The notes: generated from the letters alone by a model not told the origin. Counted from the first letter of the stretch, positions 43,657-53,294 are shown. The stretch: 64,000 nucleotides of DNA from Maribacter sp. PR1 (GCF_028464145.1 NZ_JAQPCG010000003.1:186001-250000); one strand, 5' to 3'. A program made the numbers and translations.

Positions 43657-44484
43657 ATGAAAAAATTATCAATTATCGGTGTGATGTCTATTGCACTTTT
43701 ATCTTCTTGTGTTTCGAAAAAGAAATATGTCGCGTTAGAAGACAACCTAGCTCAAACACAAAGCAGATTGACCAAGACTCAAGTTGAGAAAGAGGAGTTA
43801 GAAACTAAGATGGCTAAAATTGAGGCGCGTGTAGAGGAGTATAACTCAAAAATAAACTCGCTTAAGGAAATAAATGACAGTCAATATACTTATGTGGATG
43901 ATGTTACCGTGATGAGCAACAACACGAAGGAGAACATGAGAAAGACCTTGGAAAAGGTTGATCAAGCTAAATTGGCAGAGGCCAAGACGCTGCAGGACTC
44001 TATGAACCTTGCGGTTTCGTACAAGCTTAAACAATCGATTTCCGATGAAAATGAGGATGTGGATGTAAGCATTGACAAAACGGTGGTTATGATTAATATC
44101 TCCGATGAGTTATTATTTAATACGGCTGGATATAGAGTAAGCAATAAGGCAGAAAATATTCTTAAAAAACTTGCAGACGTTATAAATTCTGAGCCAAGTA
44201 TGGAAGTAATGGTTGAAGGGCATACCGATTCCAGAACCATTAACACCACATTGTTTGAGGATAACTGGGATTTGAGTGTAAAGCGTGCCACTTCCATAGT
44301 TCGTGAGCTGCAAAACAAATATGACGTTGATCCTACACAATTGATTGCTGCCGGTAGAAGTAGTTACCTTCCACTTGTAGAAAACGACTCCAAAGAAAAT
44401 ATGGCCAAAAACAGAAGGACCAAAATTGTAATTCTTCCGAATTTGGATAAATTCTTTGCCTTGTTGGATACGGCAAGTTTATAA
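43657..44484 (+). CDS. OmpA-family peptidoglycan-binding lipoprotein
   Basis: A 275-aa lipoprotein; signal MKKLSIIGVMSIALLSSC gives Cys18. A coiled coil follows (residues 25-75), then the OmpA/MotB domain from about 130: DELLFNTAGYRVSNKAENILKKLADVI, VMVEGHTDSRTIN with the DAP-binding Asp, and ENMAKNRRTKIVILPN with the paired Arg. It anchors the outer membrane to peptidoglycan. It is monocistronic with its own terminator. Confidence 0.92.
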   Translation: MKKLSIIGVMSIALLSSCVSKKKYVALEDNLAQTQSRLTKTQVEKEELETKMAKIEARVEEYNSKINSLKEINDSQYTYVDDVTVMSNNTKENMRKTLEKVDQAKLAEAKTLQDSMNLAVSYKLKQSISDENEDVDVSIDKTVVMINISDELLFNTAGYRVSNKAENILKKLADVINSEPSMEVMVEGHTDSRTINTTLFEDNWDLSVKRATSIVRELQNKYDVDPTQLIAAGRSSYLPLVENDSKENMAKNRRTKIVILPNLDKFFALLDTASL

Positions 44485-44505
44485 AATACAATCGATATCA
44501 GATGT

Positions 44506-44535
44506 AAAGGGAGGCAATAGCTTCCCTTTTTTATT
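44506..44535 (+). terminator. Rho-independent terminator after OmpA lipoprotein
   Basis: AAAGGGAGGC-AATA-GCTTCCCTTTTTTATTTT forms a stem with a T-tract 20 bases past the stop codon. Confidence 0.85.
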
Positions 44536-44651
44536 TTAAGAAAGTAGGGTTTTGTGGTCCGATAATTGTTTATATATTATAGTAACCCCAAAGATTACTA
44601 AACTTAACATCCTAAAGACTATGGATATGTTGAATTTAAAAAGAAGAAGTC

Positions 44652-44819
44652 ATGGATGTACTCAACGAGATTTATCAAAAAAGTGCCTTGGGCATTTTAC
44701 CGGAACCTATTAAGAGTTTGGTTCTTTTCATATTTTCGGCCATTGTAACAATATTAATTACCATGTTGTATCTGTTGTTAAAACATGGTCACTATTTAAA
44801 CGTTCAGTTCGGTTATTAA
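44652..44819 (+). CDS. Small single-span membrane protein (55 aa)
   Basis: A 55-residue frame with a polar N-terminus (MDVLNEIYQKSALG), one strongly hydrophobic helix (residues 22-43, SLVLFIFSAIVTILITMLYLLL) and a short His-rich polar tail (KHGHYLNVQFGY). The composition is what one expects for a small inner-membrane protein rather than random sequence. It converges with the M14 peptidase gene 8 bases away. Its function is unknown. Confidence 0.55.
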   Translation: MDVLNEIYQKSALGILPEPIKSLVLFIFSAIVTILITMLYLLLKHGHYLNVQFGY

Positions 44820-44827
44820 TTTAATAA

Positions 44828-46294
44828 TTACCTAAATATCATGGCGTTTGGAATTTCTATGTTTTCTGATTCTAAATCAATCAGAAAACCATTGATAACC
44901 CCGTAGTGAAACTTTCCATCTTTTTTCATAAAAAATGTCGGGTTTATTCCTGGTTGAAGTCTAAAATCGGGCTTTTTATACTTTTCACTGACAATATGAA
45001 AGGGGGCTGGCGAATTCAAGGACTTGGACGGAATTTGAGCTAGTTTGATGTATCCAAAACCCTGAGACAATAACGCTTTGGTGTCTAATTTTTTTAGGCC
45101 TTCTAAATCGGATACGACCTCTGGATAAATTTTTGCTTCCACAAGTTCGTAACCTTCCGCATCCAAGGTCTCATAGCCATAATAAGTAGACAAATCCCCT
45201 TGGTCCCAGACTCTACTACTGTACCAAAAATCATCGTGACCTTCGTAATCCACTTCCACTTGGTTAATTCCCAAATCAATAATATAAGGGTTGCCCATAA
45301 GATTGTAGGTAGCACCAACAATTTTCAAATCGAAAAGCATTCTATCGTTTTCTGGGATTTTCTCATATTCGGAAATATTTATATCCGTATAGTTTTGATT
45401 GGCAATGGTATAAATTGCGGATAGGATGGAAACATAATTCAATTTTCTTATTTCCTGTTTTTCTGTGTCTTCAGGATATCCTCCAGATTCAATTAAAATG
45501 GTACTGGTTCCCCACTTCTGAATATTGTCCCCAAATGCACGAGGCTCAAAATCATCGTTGTATCGCCCTACCTGACCCGGAGCATACTTTTGAAGGATAT
45601 TATTCATAAATACGATTATCTTCATCGCATTTCCACGAACTTGGTTAATCTCCTTTTCATAATTATAGGCCGGTGCCAAATACGAAATTGTAGCCGGTTT
45701 CTCAGTTCTTTCCGCATTATAATAGGTACTCTGATCGTGAAGGTTAAAACCAAAATCGGCTTCTAGACTATCACGTACCCGCTTAAGCGTTTGGCTTTCT
45801 GGTGCTTGCAATCGTAAGGCATCTCTATTGATATCGATTCCCAAAAGATTTCGCCGTTGAAATAGTTCCGCCCCATCGGGATTTAGCATGGGTAGAAAGT
45901 GAACTTTTAAATTGGACAGGATTTCTTCTTTTTCTTTGGCAAAATCCGAACTGTTCAGAAAATTAAGGATATCGAAGATGGCCTGTGTGGCCGTAGGTTC
46001 GTCTCCGTGCATCTGTGACCAAAGAAAAACATCGGTATCACCTGATCCTATACTCACAAGCGATAAGTCCTTTCCCCCTATCGAAGTCCCAATCTTAGTT
46101 ACCGTAAATCTGGGATTATTTTTAAATTTTTCCAGTAAGGGCTGAATATCGGTATGTTTAATGCGCCTTTTACCAATAGAAGGCTCTTTGTACGATTCAT
46201 AGGTCTCATACAACTGTGTAGTTATATCTTGAGCATGTACGGGAAAAATCATAAATACAAAAAAGAAATAGGCAATACTTTTATATAATTTCAT
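44828..46294 (-). CDS. M14-family zinc carboxypeptidase (exported)
   Basis: A 488-aa exported metallopeptidase (signal to about residue 21). The M14 zinc site is present: HGDE in WSQMHGDEPTATQAI near residue 94, and a later His in NLHDQS; the catalytic Glu is in LIESGGYPED. An Arg-rich substrate pocket is indicated by GIDINRDALRLQAPES. A C-terminal beta-domain (residues 340-488) follows. It overlaps the amidase gene by 4 bases and may trim peptides from peptidoglycan or other substrates in the periplasm. Confidence 0.92.
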   Translation of the reverse strand: MKLYKSIAYFFFVFMIFPVHAQDITTQLYETYESYKEPSIGKRRIKHTDIQPLLEKFKNNPRFTVTKIGTSIGGKDLSLVSIGSGDTDVFLWSQMHGDEPTATQAIFDILNFLNSSDFAKEKEEILSNLKVHFLPMLNPDGAELFQRRNLLGIDINRDALRLQAPESQTLKRVRDSLEADFGFNLHDQSTYYNAERTEKPATISYLAPAYNYEKEINQVRGNAMKIIVFMNNILQKYAPGQVGRYNDDFEPRAFGDNIQKWGTSTILIESGGYPEDTEKQEIRKLNYVSILSAIYTIANQNYTDINISEYEKIPENDRMLFDLKIVGATYNLMGNPYIIDLGINQVEVDYEGHDDFWYSSRVWDQGDLSTYYGYETLDAEGYELVEAKIYPEVVSDLEGLKKLDTKALLSQGFGYIKLAQIPSKSLNSPAPFHIVSEKYKKPDFRLQPGINPTFFMKKDGKFHYGVINGFLIDLESENIEIPNAMIFR

Positions 46295-46944
46295 TCGGGT
46301 AAAGCTTTAAAATTAAGATCTTTAACGGCGTTTCTAACTTTATTCATAAAATCGGTTCCTGGGTCTGTTTTCTGGGTTCTATACCCATTATCCTGTTCCA
46401 ACCATAAGGGGTGGTCTTCAAACTTGGTATACTCGTAATGACCGATCAAATAATCGATATCATATTTATTGGCCAAATAACGAACTAGCCAAATATTCGA
46501 CTTTACCTGGGCTTTGGTCAAAGGTTGTCCCTCATCTCCGCCAACATTTTCAACTCCGATGGCACAATGGTTTAGCCCAATTACATGGCGGGCCATTGTT
46601 GTTTCAGGGAGTAACCTATAAATAGTTCCATCGCGGTCTACCATAAACTGAGAAGAAACATTAAGGGCACCGGCGGTATTTATATCTGGACGTGAATTAG
46701 GTAAAGTAGAACGATTAAAAGCCTTGAATGATTCCTCGAAGGTGGGAATCACCGTCCAATGTAAAACAACCATTTTAGGTTCAATTTCAGGAGAATCCTT
46801 TTGTAATCCATACCTGTCGGAAAGATACTCCAATGTCAATATTTTACGTTCTTCATCAAAAGTGATAGGTCGGTCAACTATGGTATTAGTTGACTTGCAT
46901 GAAATTACAATAAAACAAATCGTAAAAAAGTATATATATTTCAT
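46291..46944 (-). CDS. N-acetylmuramoyl-L-alanine amidase lipoprotein
   Basis: A 217-aa lipoprotein (lipobox VISC, Cys16). An Amidase_2/PGRP domain covers residues 55-205: the first Zn ligand is in VVLHWT, then QFMVDRDGTIYRLLPE, HVIGLNHCAIGVENVGG, a second ligand His in LIGHYEYTKF and the third (Asp) in KTDPGTDF. The enzyme cuts the bond between MurNAc and the L-Ala of stem peptides. It overlaps the genes on both sides by 4 bases, so translational coupling with the 3D protein and the M14 peptidase is likely. Confidence 0.92.
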   Translation of the reverse strand: MKYIYFFTICFIVISCKSTNTIVDRPITFDEERKILTLEYLSDRYGLQKDSPEIEPKMVVLHWTVIPTFEESFKAFNRSTLPNSRPDINTAGALNVSSQFMVDRDGTIYRLLPETTMARHVIGLNHCAIGVENVGGDEGQPLTKAQVKSNIWLVRYLANKYDIDYLIGHYEYTKFEDHPLWLEQDNGYRTQKTDPGTDFMNKVRNAVKDLNFKALPE

Positions 46945-47369
46945 TCTTTGGTTTCCGCTGTGGAGTCCTTTAAAACGGCATATTTAATTTCAATCTTTCT
47001 TCTCCCCCATTTTTTAGCCTTATTTCTATCCTCTCCCATGTAAATATCAATTCGATTTTTCCATCTGGGATGCATTTTATCCTTTACAATGTAAATTCCC
47101 TCAAAAGTATCAATTTTAACCAAAGTATTATGCCTTAAACCTCTACCAATTAGGTCTCGGGAAACGGCAATCCATTTCACCCCAGGTTTTATGGAATCTC
47201 CCCATGCCGTTATCTCCGGGTGCTCATAGGATGTTTGCCCTGGAAAAGAATTGTAGGCCGTTGCAGTCACTTTTAACGGTATCCAATCATAGCTTGGTTC
47301 TTCAATTTTGGGCTCACCACAAGCTTGAACTATGAATAGGATTGACAGTAAAAAAATAAATCGATACAT
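46941..47369 (-). CDS. 3D-domain (MltA-like double-psi barrel) lipoprotein
   Basis: A 142-aa lipoprotein (VQAC, Cys17). The small domain has the three conserved Asp residues that name the 3D family: AWGDSI, VKDKM and RIDIYM, in the order of the MltA lytic transglycosylase barrel. It may cleave or bind glycan strands. It is the first gene of a cell-wall operon with the amidase and M14 peptidase. Confidence 0.85.
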   Translation of the reverse strand: MYRFIFLLSILFIVQACGEPKIEEPSYDWIPLKVTATAYNSFPGQTSYEHPEITAWGDSIKPGVKWIAVSRDLIGRGLRHNTLVKIDTFEGIYIVKDKMHPRWKNRIDIYMGEDRNKAKKWGRRKIEIKYAVLKDSTAETKE

Positions 47370-47491
47370 GGTTATTAAAAGAATCTCAATATAACAATTA
47401 TCTCAACTGTTTGTATATATTGAAATTTTGGGTGCGCAGGTGTCCAAGTATTCTTATGTTTTTCAATACTTTTAAGGGCAGTTATCAGCTT

Positions 47492-48826
47492 ATGAAAAAA
47501 ATAAAATGGACACTTGCAATTCTCTTGATCGGATTGCTTGTTATAGGTTACTTCAATTATCCAAAACTCAATTTAATTTCTGGTTACGCTTCCAAAAATT
47601 TGGCTTCGAATGTTTTTTTAGCTGGAAGGGATGCCTATTTGGTGAATAAAATCGATCACAACATGCCATTGATCGGTTTGGCCAAAGCAGAAATCAATCC
47701 ACAAGAAAACGCTGCTACAGCTTCCGTTTATGGACTCTTGCCGAGAAAGTCGGTATATAAAGAGGGTTTAGGTGCGGTTTTGACTAACGAAACCTATGCT
47801 TCCCACAATTTTAATATTATTCCGAAACGGACAAAAAGGTCTGATAGCCTTCCATTTCCATTTGGGAATAAGGGAATTGAGGATACTATTTTACAAAATG
47901 TGGATTATGATAAGTTAGAATATGTTCTTTCATCAGCAATAAGCGATTCCGTCCAAAAAACAAGAAGCCTTTTAGTTGTTTATAAAAATCAGATTATTGG
48001 AGAAAAATATACTAACGGATTCACGAAAGATACCAAAATCTTAGGCTGGTCCATGACCAAAAGTATTTTGGGTACGCTTTATGGTATCCTGGACTATGAA
48101 AATAAAATTACCATGGACTATAAACCCTTTCCGATGGTTTTAGGTACAAATGGACCCAAAGAGGATATCACCTTAAACCATTTACTGCGAATGCAAAGTG
48201 GATTAGCTTGGGAAGAGGATTATTTTAAAATATCCGATGTCACTAGAATGCTTTTTTTGGATTCGGATATGACGAAGGCTCAAGCAGATAATAAGATGAT
48301 TGCAAAACCCACGGAAATTTGGAACTATTCCTCTGGCACCAGTAATCTACTATCTGGGATTTTGAGAAAACAATTCAAAACCCATCAGGAATATTTGGAT
48401 TTCCCGTATTCAAAACTTATTGATAGAATTGGTATGTACTCTATGTTGCTAGAAACCGATTTAGAAGGGAACTTCGTTGGTTCTTCCTACGGATGGGCAA
48501 CTACAAGGGATTGGGCAAAATTTGGACTGTTATATCTTCATAATGGCGATTGGAACGGTGACCGACTTTTTTCCGAAGAATGGATAGCGTATGTAACCAA
48601 GCCAACAAAGCATTCCAATGGTACTTATGGAGCTCACTTTTGGTTAAACGCAGAAGGGAAATACCCAGATTTACCAAGGGATTTGTATTCCGCGAATGGT
48701 TTTCAAGGACAAAGGGTGTTTATCATTCCCTCAAAAGATGTCGTCATTGTACGTACAGGGTTAGAAGAACAATCGGACGAGCAGTTTAACACCCTTATTG
48801 GAAATATCTTACGAACCATTAAATAG
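47492..48826 (+). CDS. Class C beta-lactamase-related serine hydrolase (membrane anchored)
   Basis: Taken from the ATG at 47492 (MKKIKWTLAILLIGLLVIGYF), because the frame from 47411 adds 27 unsupported residues. The signal anchor is followed by a penicillin-binding-type fold: active Ser in WSMTKSILG (SxxK) near residue 192, YSS in IWNYSSGTSNLL, and a third motif in SANGFQGQ instead of KTG. This third motif fits EstB-like esterases or 6-aminohexanoate hydrolases, so a resistance role is not indicated. It stands alone. Confidence 0.88.
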   Translation: MKKIKWTLAILLIGLLVIGYFNYPKLNLISGYASKNLASNVFLAGRDAYLVNKIDHNMPLIGLAKAEINPQENAATASVYGLLPRKSVYKEGLGAVLTNETYASHNFNIIPKRTKRSDSLPFPFGNKGIEDTILQNVDYDKLEYVLSSAISDSVQKTRSLLVVYKNQIIGEKYTNGFTKDTKILGWSMTKSILGTLYGILDYENKITMDYKPFPMVLGTNGPKEDITLNHLLRMQSGLAWEEDYFKISDVTRMLFLDSDMTKAQADNKMIAKPTEIWNYSSGTSNLLSGILRKQFKTHQEYLDFPYSKLIDRIGMYSMLLETDLEGNFVGSSYGWATTRDWAKFGLLYLHNGDWNGDRLFSEEWIAYVTKPTKHSNGTYGAHFWLNAEGKYPDLPRDLYSANGFQGQRVFIIPSKDVVIVRTGLEEQSDEQFNTLIGNILRTIK

Positions 48827-49001
48827 GGAATACTTTTCTAAAAGAAATGTAAGTGTTTTCAATTAGACTACAATTTTCTCTTGGTTGACCACAAATCTGC
48901 CTTGGCAGACAACAATAGTTTCCTGATACCTTATAACCTCGCTACTTTTACAGTGTTACAAAAACGAATTAATTTTTTTCATTTTCATATAGTGTTCTCG
49001 T

Positions 49002-49036
49002 AAAAGAGTCTGGTCTTCGCTGATTGGGCTCTTTTT
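49002..49036. terminator. Probable terminator between convergent genes
   Basis: AAAAGAGTC and GGGCTCTTTTT pair (one G.T) with a 15-base loop. It lies between the ends of the convergent 47492 and menB genes. The surrounding 290-base gap holds nothing else that I recognise. Confidence 0.5.
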
Positions 49037-49116
49037 AGTTTATGTCCGTTAAAGATATCTTTTCGACCTCCCTTACCGACGCTGTAATTAGAACCTAGTA
49101 GTACATATGGAAATAT

Positions 49117-49959
49117 TTAAGGAATCCAATTGTCTTTACCAAAATCGGGCTTTCGCTTTTCCAAAAAGGCGTTCCTGCCTTCTTTTGCCTCGTCAGTCAT
49201 ATAGGCCAATCGTGTAGCCTCACCGGCAAATACCTGTTGCCCCACCATACCATCATCGGTCAAGTTCATAGCGAACTTTAGCATTTTTATGGAAGTCGGG
49301 GATTTTTGTAAAACTTCTTGCGCCCATTCAAAAGCTGTATCCTCCAGTTCAGAATGGGTAACCACGGCATTTACCATCCCCATCTCAAAAGCTTCCTGAG
49401 CGGAATAGTTTCTTCCTAAAAAGAATATTTCACGAGCCTTTTTCTGGCCTACCATTTTGGCGAGATATGCTGACCCATAGCCACCGTCAAAACTAGTGAC
49501 ATCTGCATCGGTCTGTTTAAAGATGGCATGCTCCTTACTCGCCAAAGTCATGTCGCATACCACATGTAAGCTATGACCACCACCAACGGCCCAACCCGGG
49601 ACTACCGCAATAACTACCTTAGGCATAAAACGTATCATACGTTGAACCTCCAGAATATTTAATCGATGTTGTCCATCTTGACCTACATATCCCTTATGTC
49701 CCCTAGCTTTTTGATCTCCTCCGCTGCAAAATGACCAGATGCCATCTTTGGTCGATGGTCCTTCAGCGGAAAGTAATACTACACCGATAGAGGTATCCTC
49801 TTGCGCATCATAAAATGCCTTAATCAATTCACTCGTAGTTTTCGGCCTAAAGGCATTCCTCACATTAGGGCGGTTAAAAGCAATTCTTGCTACACCATCA
49901 CTTTTTTTATAGGTAATATCTTCAAATTCCAGGGCAGTCTGCCATTTGGGTGATTTCAT
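49117..49959 (-). CDS. menB: 1,4-dihydroxy-2-naphthoyl-CoA synthase
   Basis: Chosen start is the ATG at 49959 (MKSPKWQTALEFEDITYKK); the frame from 50016 adds 19 residues. A crotonase-fold enzyme closing the naphthoquinol ring in menaquinone biosynthesis. Motifs: the oxyanion loop FCSGGDQKARG near residue 80, WAVGGGHSLHVVCDMTLAS, and FDGGYGSAYLAKMVGQKKAREIFFLGR with the active-site Asp and Tyr. The C-terminus NAFLEKRKPDFGKDNWIP is typical. No other men gene is nearby. Confidence 0.95.
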   Translation of the reverse strand: MKSPKWQTALEFEDITYKKSDGVARIAFNRPNVRNAFRPKTTSELIKAFYDAQEDTSIGVVLLSAEGPSTKDGIWSFCSGGDQKARGHKGYVGQDGQHRLNILEVQRMIRFMPKVVIAVVPGWAVGGGHSLHVVCDMTLASKEHAIFKQTDADVTSFDGGYGSAYLAKMVGQKKAREIFFLGRNYSAQEAFEMGMVNAVVTHSELEDTAFEWAQEVLQKSPTSIKMLKFAMNLTDDGMVGQQVFAGEATRLAYMTDEAKEGRNAFLEKRKPDFGKDNWIP

Positions 49960-50106
49960 CCGGTTATCTTTAAATTTTGAGCTATAAAGATAAATGTTCC
50001 TTTTCAAGTCTACCAAGAACTAAGCAAATGAGTTAGCATCTATAGGATTTCCGATGCTACATATTCAATTTTTGTTTTAAGTTTATACCTCTTGTATTTC
50101 ATTAGT

Positions 50107-50838
50107 ATGAAGAAAACACTTTACACAGTAATAAAATCAATTCGAACTTTTTTATCGGAAAAGTTTCACCAGGAAGATTCCAGGCTACCGTATTTTATTA
50201 CGGTTTTGGTTTCTTTGGTTATTGTTGTCGGAGGCATAAATCTATTTATTGAACTGACTGATACTTTGAAAACTGATACCCTGGCCAGTTACGATACGGC
50301 CATTACCGATTACGTGCTTTCTTTTCGAAACCCTATGCTTACCAAATACTTTGTTTTTGTCACTGATATTGGTGATGTCAATGGTTATCTTATTGTCCTG
50401 TCACTTTTTGCCTTTATTTCTTGGCTTGTTTTAAAACAATGGAAATATGTTTTGCAAGCTACCATAGTTCTGGCCTTGGCTACCTTTTCCAATATGGCCT
50501 TAAAACGATTTATAGACCGAGCTAGACCGGGTATAGAGCACTTGGTTTCCGTAAAAACCTTAAGTTATCCAAGTGGGCATGCCATGAGTGCCATGGCGTT
50601 TTTCGGCTTTTTAATGTATCTGATTTCCAAACTCGATATCCACAGGGTATTAAAGTACTTTTTGATATTTATATTTGGCCTATTAATCCTCAGTATAGGT
50701 ATCAGTAGAATCTATTTGGGTGTACACTTCCCATCCGATATTGCAGGTGGATTTATTGCAGGTTTTATTTGGGTAGTCTTTTGCGTACTTGTTTTTGATT
50801 TAATCGAACTATTTAGGAGAGATCCCAATGTGAACTGA
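50107..50838 (+). CDS. PAP2-family membrane phosphatase
   Basis: An integral membrane protein of about 243 aa (start at the ATG at 50107, not the TTG at 50092). The three phosphatase motifs are KRFIDRARPG, SYPSGHAMSA with the catalytic His, and SRIYLGVHFPSDIAGG. Five or six membrane helices surround them. Likely substrates are lipid phosphates, such as undecaprenyl pyrophosphate or phosphatidate. It precedes the M20 gene by 42 bases. Confidence 0.9.
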   Translation: MKKTLYTVIKSIRTFLSEKFHQEDSRLPYFITVLVSLVIVVGGINLFIELTDTLKTDTLASYDTAITDYVLSFRNPMLTKYFVFVTDIGDVNGYLIVLSLFAFISWLVLKQWKYVLQATIVLALATFSNMALKRFIDRARPGIEHLVSVKTLSYPSGHAMSAMAFFGFLMYLISKLDIHRVLKYFLIFIFGLLILSIGISRIYLGVHFPSDIAGGFIAGFIWVVFCVLVFDLIELFRRDPNVN

Positions 50839-50880
50839 GGCTTTCTTAGTCTAAAATTCAACCTTAAAAATGATGAGCTA

Positions 50881-52014
50881 ATGATAGCAAAGGTCAAAGA
50901 ATTGAGAAAGGAGCTTCATCAATACCCAGAACTTTCTGGAGAGGAAATTGGAACGGCAAAGCGCATAAAATCCTTTATTTCCAAATATCACCCCACCAAG
51001 ATTTTAGATAATCTTGGTGGAAATGGACTGGCTGCTATTTATGAATATTCCAATCAGGGAGCTACAATTGCGATACGATGTGAATTGGATGCCCTGCCCA
51101 TTGTAGAAAAGAATCGATTCGATTATCGATCAAAGAATAATGGAGTATCACATAAATGTGGACATGACGGACACATGGCCATCGTTGCCGGACTTATGTT
51201 TTGGATTAAAGAACAGTCTTTTGCAGCCGGAAAAATCGTGTTACTGTTTCAACCTGCCGAAGAAACGGGGAAGGGAGCGGCAAGAATACTGGCGGATAGG
51301 CGATTCAACGAACTGAATATTGACTACATATTCGCTTTACATAATATTCCAGGCGTACCACTGCATACAGTGATACTCCCGAGACAGGGATTTTCCGCCG
51401 AAGTACAAAGTCTGGCCATATATTTTAAAGGTAAAGAATCACATGCCTCAGAACCGGAAAATGGTATAAATCCAGCACAGGCAATTGCGGAAATTACCTC
51501 CAAATTGTATGCGCTGAATCTGAATAACCCTAAAGATGATGGTTTTTCTATTCTAACTCCGATCCATATTCACATGGGTCAAAAATCCTACGGTATTTCA
51601 CCAGCGAACGGGGAATTACATTACACGATTAGAACATGGAGTTCGAAAAGAATGCAGCAATTAAAAATGGAAATCGAAAAGATATGCAAGAAGATATGCC
51701 ATTCCAATACATTAGATTATGACATAGAATGGTTTGAATATTTTCCCGCTTCTATCAATGATGACTACTGCAGCAAAATTATTCTTAATGCCATTGATAC
51801 TAATGAATTAAAAAAGGTAGAGCGAACTTATCCCTTTACGTTTGGTGAGGATTTTGGTTGGTATTCTAAAACCTATAAAGCGGCCATGTTTGGTTTGGGT
51901 GCTGGAATGGATACTCCGGCCTTACATCATTCTGACTACGATTTCCCTGAGGAGCTTTTGTCCACAGGAATGGATATGTTCAAGACTATTATTTTGGAGG
52001 TATTAAATTCTTAG
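50881..52014 (+). CDS. M20 amidohydrolase (hippurate-hydrolase type)
   Basis: A 377-aa cytoplasmic metallohydrolase that removes an acyl or amino-acid group from amides. HDGHM in KCGHDGHMAIV near residue 97 and the catalytic Glu of PAEETGKGA are present, as is the initial motif RKELHQYPELSGEE. The second-domain HASEPENG loop lies near 196. It probably belongs to the M20D/HipO set acting on acylated amino acids. It converges with the glycosyltransferase. Confidence 0.9.
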   Translation: MIAKVKELRKELHQYPELSGEEIGTAKRIKSFISKYHPTKILDNLGGNGLAAIYEYSNQGATIAIRCELDALPIVEKNRFDYRSKNNGVSHKCGHDGHMAIVAGLMFWIKEQSFAAGKIVLLFQPAEETGKGAARILADRRFNELNIDYIFALHNIPGVPLHTVILPRQGFSAEVQSLAIYFKGKESHASEPENGINPAQAIAEITSKLYALNLNNPKDDGFSILTPIHIHMGQKSYGISPANGELHYTIRTWSSKRMQQLKMEIEKICKKICHSNTLDYDIEWFEYFPASINDDYCSKIILNAIDTNELKKVERTYPFTFGEDFGWYSKTYKAAMFGLGAGMDTPALHHSDYDFPEELLSTGMDMFKTIILEVLNS

Positions 52015-52020
52015 CACTAA

Positions 52021-53262
52021 TCACTCCACTTTATTATTCTTTTCTTCAATCCATTTCCCCATATACTTAGTGCTTTGAAGGGATTGATGCTGTAAAAGAC
52101 TTCCAATAAAATTGTTGTTCCTGTGTGCCTTGATATTTTTCCGGAGTTCTTCAATCCTTGTCAATAATTGGGTTTCTAACTTTGGCTTACTATAGACTTT
52201 ATTGATAATTTCCTTACCATTGAACTGTGCTTGTTGCCATGAAGTTTTGTTGGTATAGAGGTCAATCGCATTTTTTGCAAATTCATCTGGATTATCAGCT
52301 ATATGTCCATTCCAATCCAAGTCGTTATGCATACTTTCTGCACCAATGGAAGTAGTGACGCTCGGTGTACCATGTAACATCGCATCGACTAATTTACCTT
52401 TTATACCCGCTCCGTATTGTAAAGGGGCCAAACAAATCCTAGCCAATTTCATTACCTCAGATACTTTTCCAGCTCTACCACGAACGTAAAAGTTATTCTT
52501 TGGGTTATGCAACTCGTTAATCGATTGGGGTAAGTAAGCGCCATAAATATAACATTTGGCATCCGAAAGGGACGCCTTGATTATTGGCCAGATTTCTCTT
52601 TGTAAATATTTTATGGCATCTACATTGGGTTTATGTTTACCACCACCAATAAATATAAAATCGCTTCGGTCTTCAAATTCAGGCCAATCGTTATTTTGGG
52701 AAATTTCATCGAACATGAAAGGTTGATGTAACAATAAACATTCCTCTATTTTCACTGCCTTTATTAACAAATCCATTTCAAAGCTTGAAATGATCAATGA
52801 TAGATCACACCGGAAAATACTGGCCATTTCCCTTTTGGTTTTATCATCCTGTAACCAAAATTCTGCGGAAAAAGAAAAACCTTTCTTTTGACATGCTTCC
52901 CTTACGTGTCGCAATGATTGTAAATCTTCAGAATCTAGTACCCGTAGCGCTTTTGGGCAATGTTCCGCCACACGCCATCCAAATTGTTCTTCCGTTAAAA
53001 ATCGGTCAAATAGTACTACATCGGGTGCTTCTTGTACTAAGTATTCATCAAAAGAAGCACTGTTTAGTTCAATGTATTGGGTTTTTATATTTAAAGTTCC
53101 CAAATCTTCAGAAAAATCAGTTTTAGATGCCGTGGAAACAAAACTGATTTCGTAACCATATTTTATAAACGACCTTAGTAATTGCATCATCCGTACTCCC
53201 GCAGCGGTTGCGCTGGGCTCTGGCCACATCAGACCTATAACGAGAAGTTTTTTTGATTCCAT
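52021..53262 (-). CDS. Glycosyltransferase (GT4-like, cytoplasmic)
   Basis: A 413-aa protein. Features are an N-terminal Rossmann domain (LLVIGLMWPEPSATAAGVRMMQLLRSF) and a C-terminal one with the glycosyl_transferase_1 pattern FYVRGRAGKVSEVMKLARICLAPLQYGAGIKGKLVDAMLHGTPSVTTSIGAESM. The donor and acceptor are unknown. No polysaccharide cluster lies on this side. The nearest gene upstream, the membrane hydrolase, ends 32 bases away. Confidence 0.85.
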   Translation of the reverse strand: MESKKLLVIGLMWPEPSATAAGVRMMQLLRSFIKYGYEISFVSTASKTDFSEDLGTLNIKTQYIELNSASFDEYLVQEAPDVVLFDRFLTEEQFGWRVAEHCPKALRVLDSEDLQSLRHVREACQKKGFSFSAEFWLQDDKTKREMASIFRCDLSLIISSFEMDLLIKAVKIEECLLLHQPFMFDEISQNNDWPEFEDRSDFIFIGGGKHKPNVDAIKYLQREIWPIIKASLSDAKCYIYGAYLPQSINELHNPKNNFYVRGRAGKVSEVMKLARICLAPLQYGAGIKGKLVDAMLHGTPSVTTSIGAESMHNDLDWNGHIADNPDEFAKNAIDLYTNKTSWQQAQFNGKEIINKVYSKPKLETQLLTRIEELRKNIKAHRNNNFIGSLLQHQSLQSTKYMGKWIEEKNNKVE

Positions 53263-53294
53263 CTTAGATACAAGGTTGATTATAAAATTTAGTC

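Noticed and set aside
44622-44714. Overlapping frame starting MDMLNLKRRSHG before the 55-aa protein
   Set aside because: It overlaps the better hydrophobic frame and shows no hydrophobic helix or other structure.
47492-48826. Class C beta-lactamase as an antibiotic-resistance gene
   Set aside because: The third motif is not KTG and the closest relatives by motif are esterases, so a resistance function is not supported.
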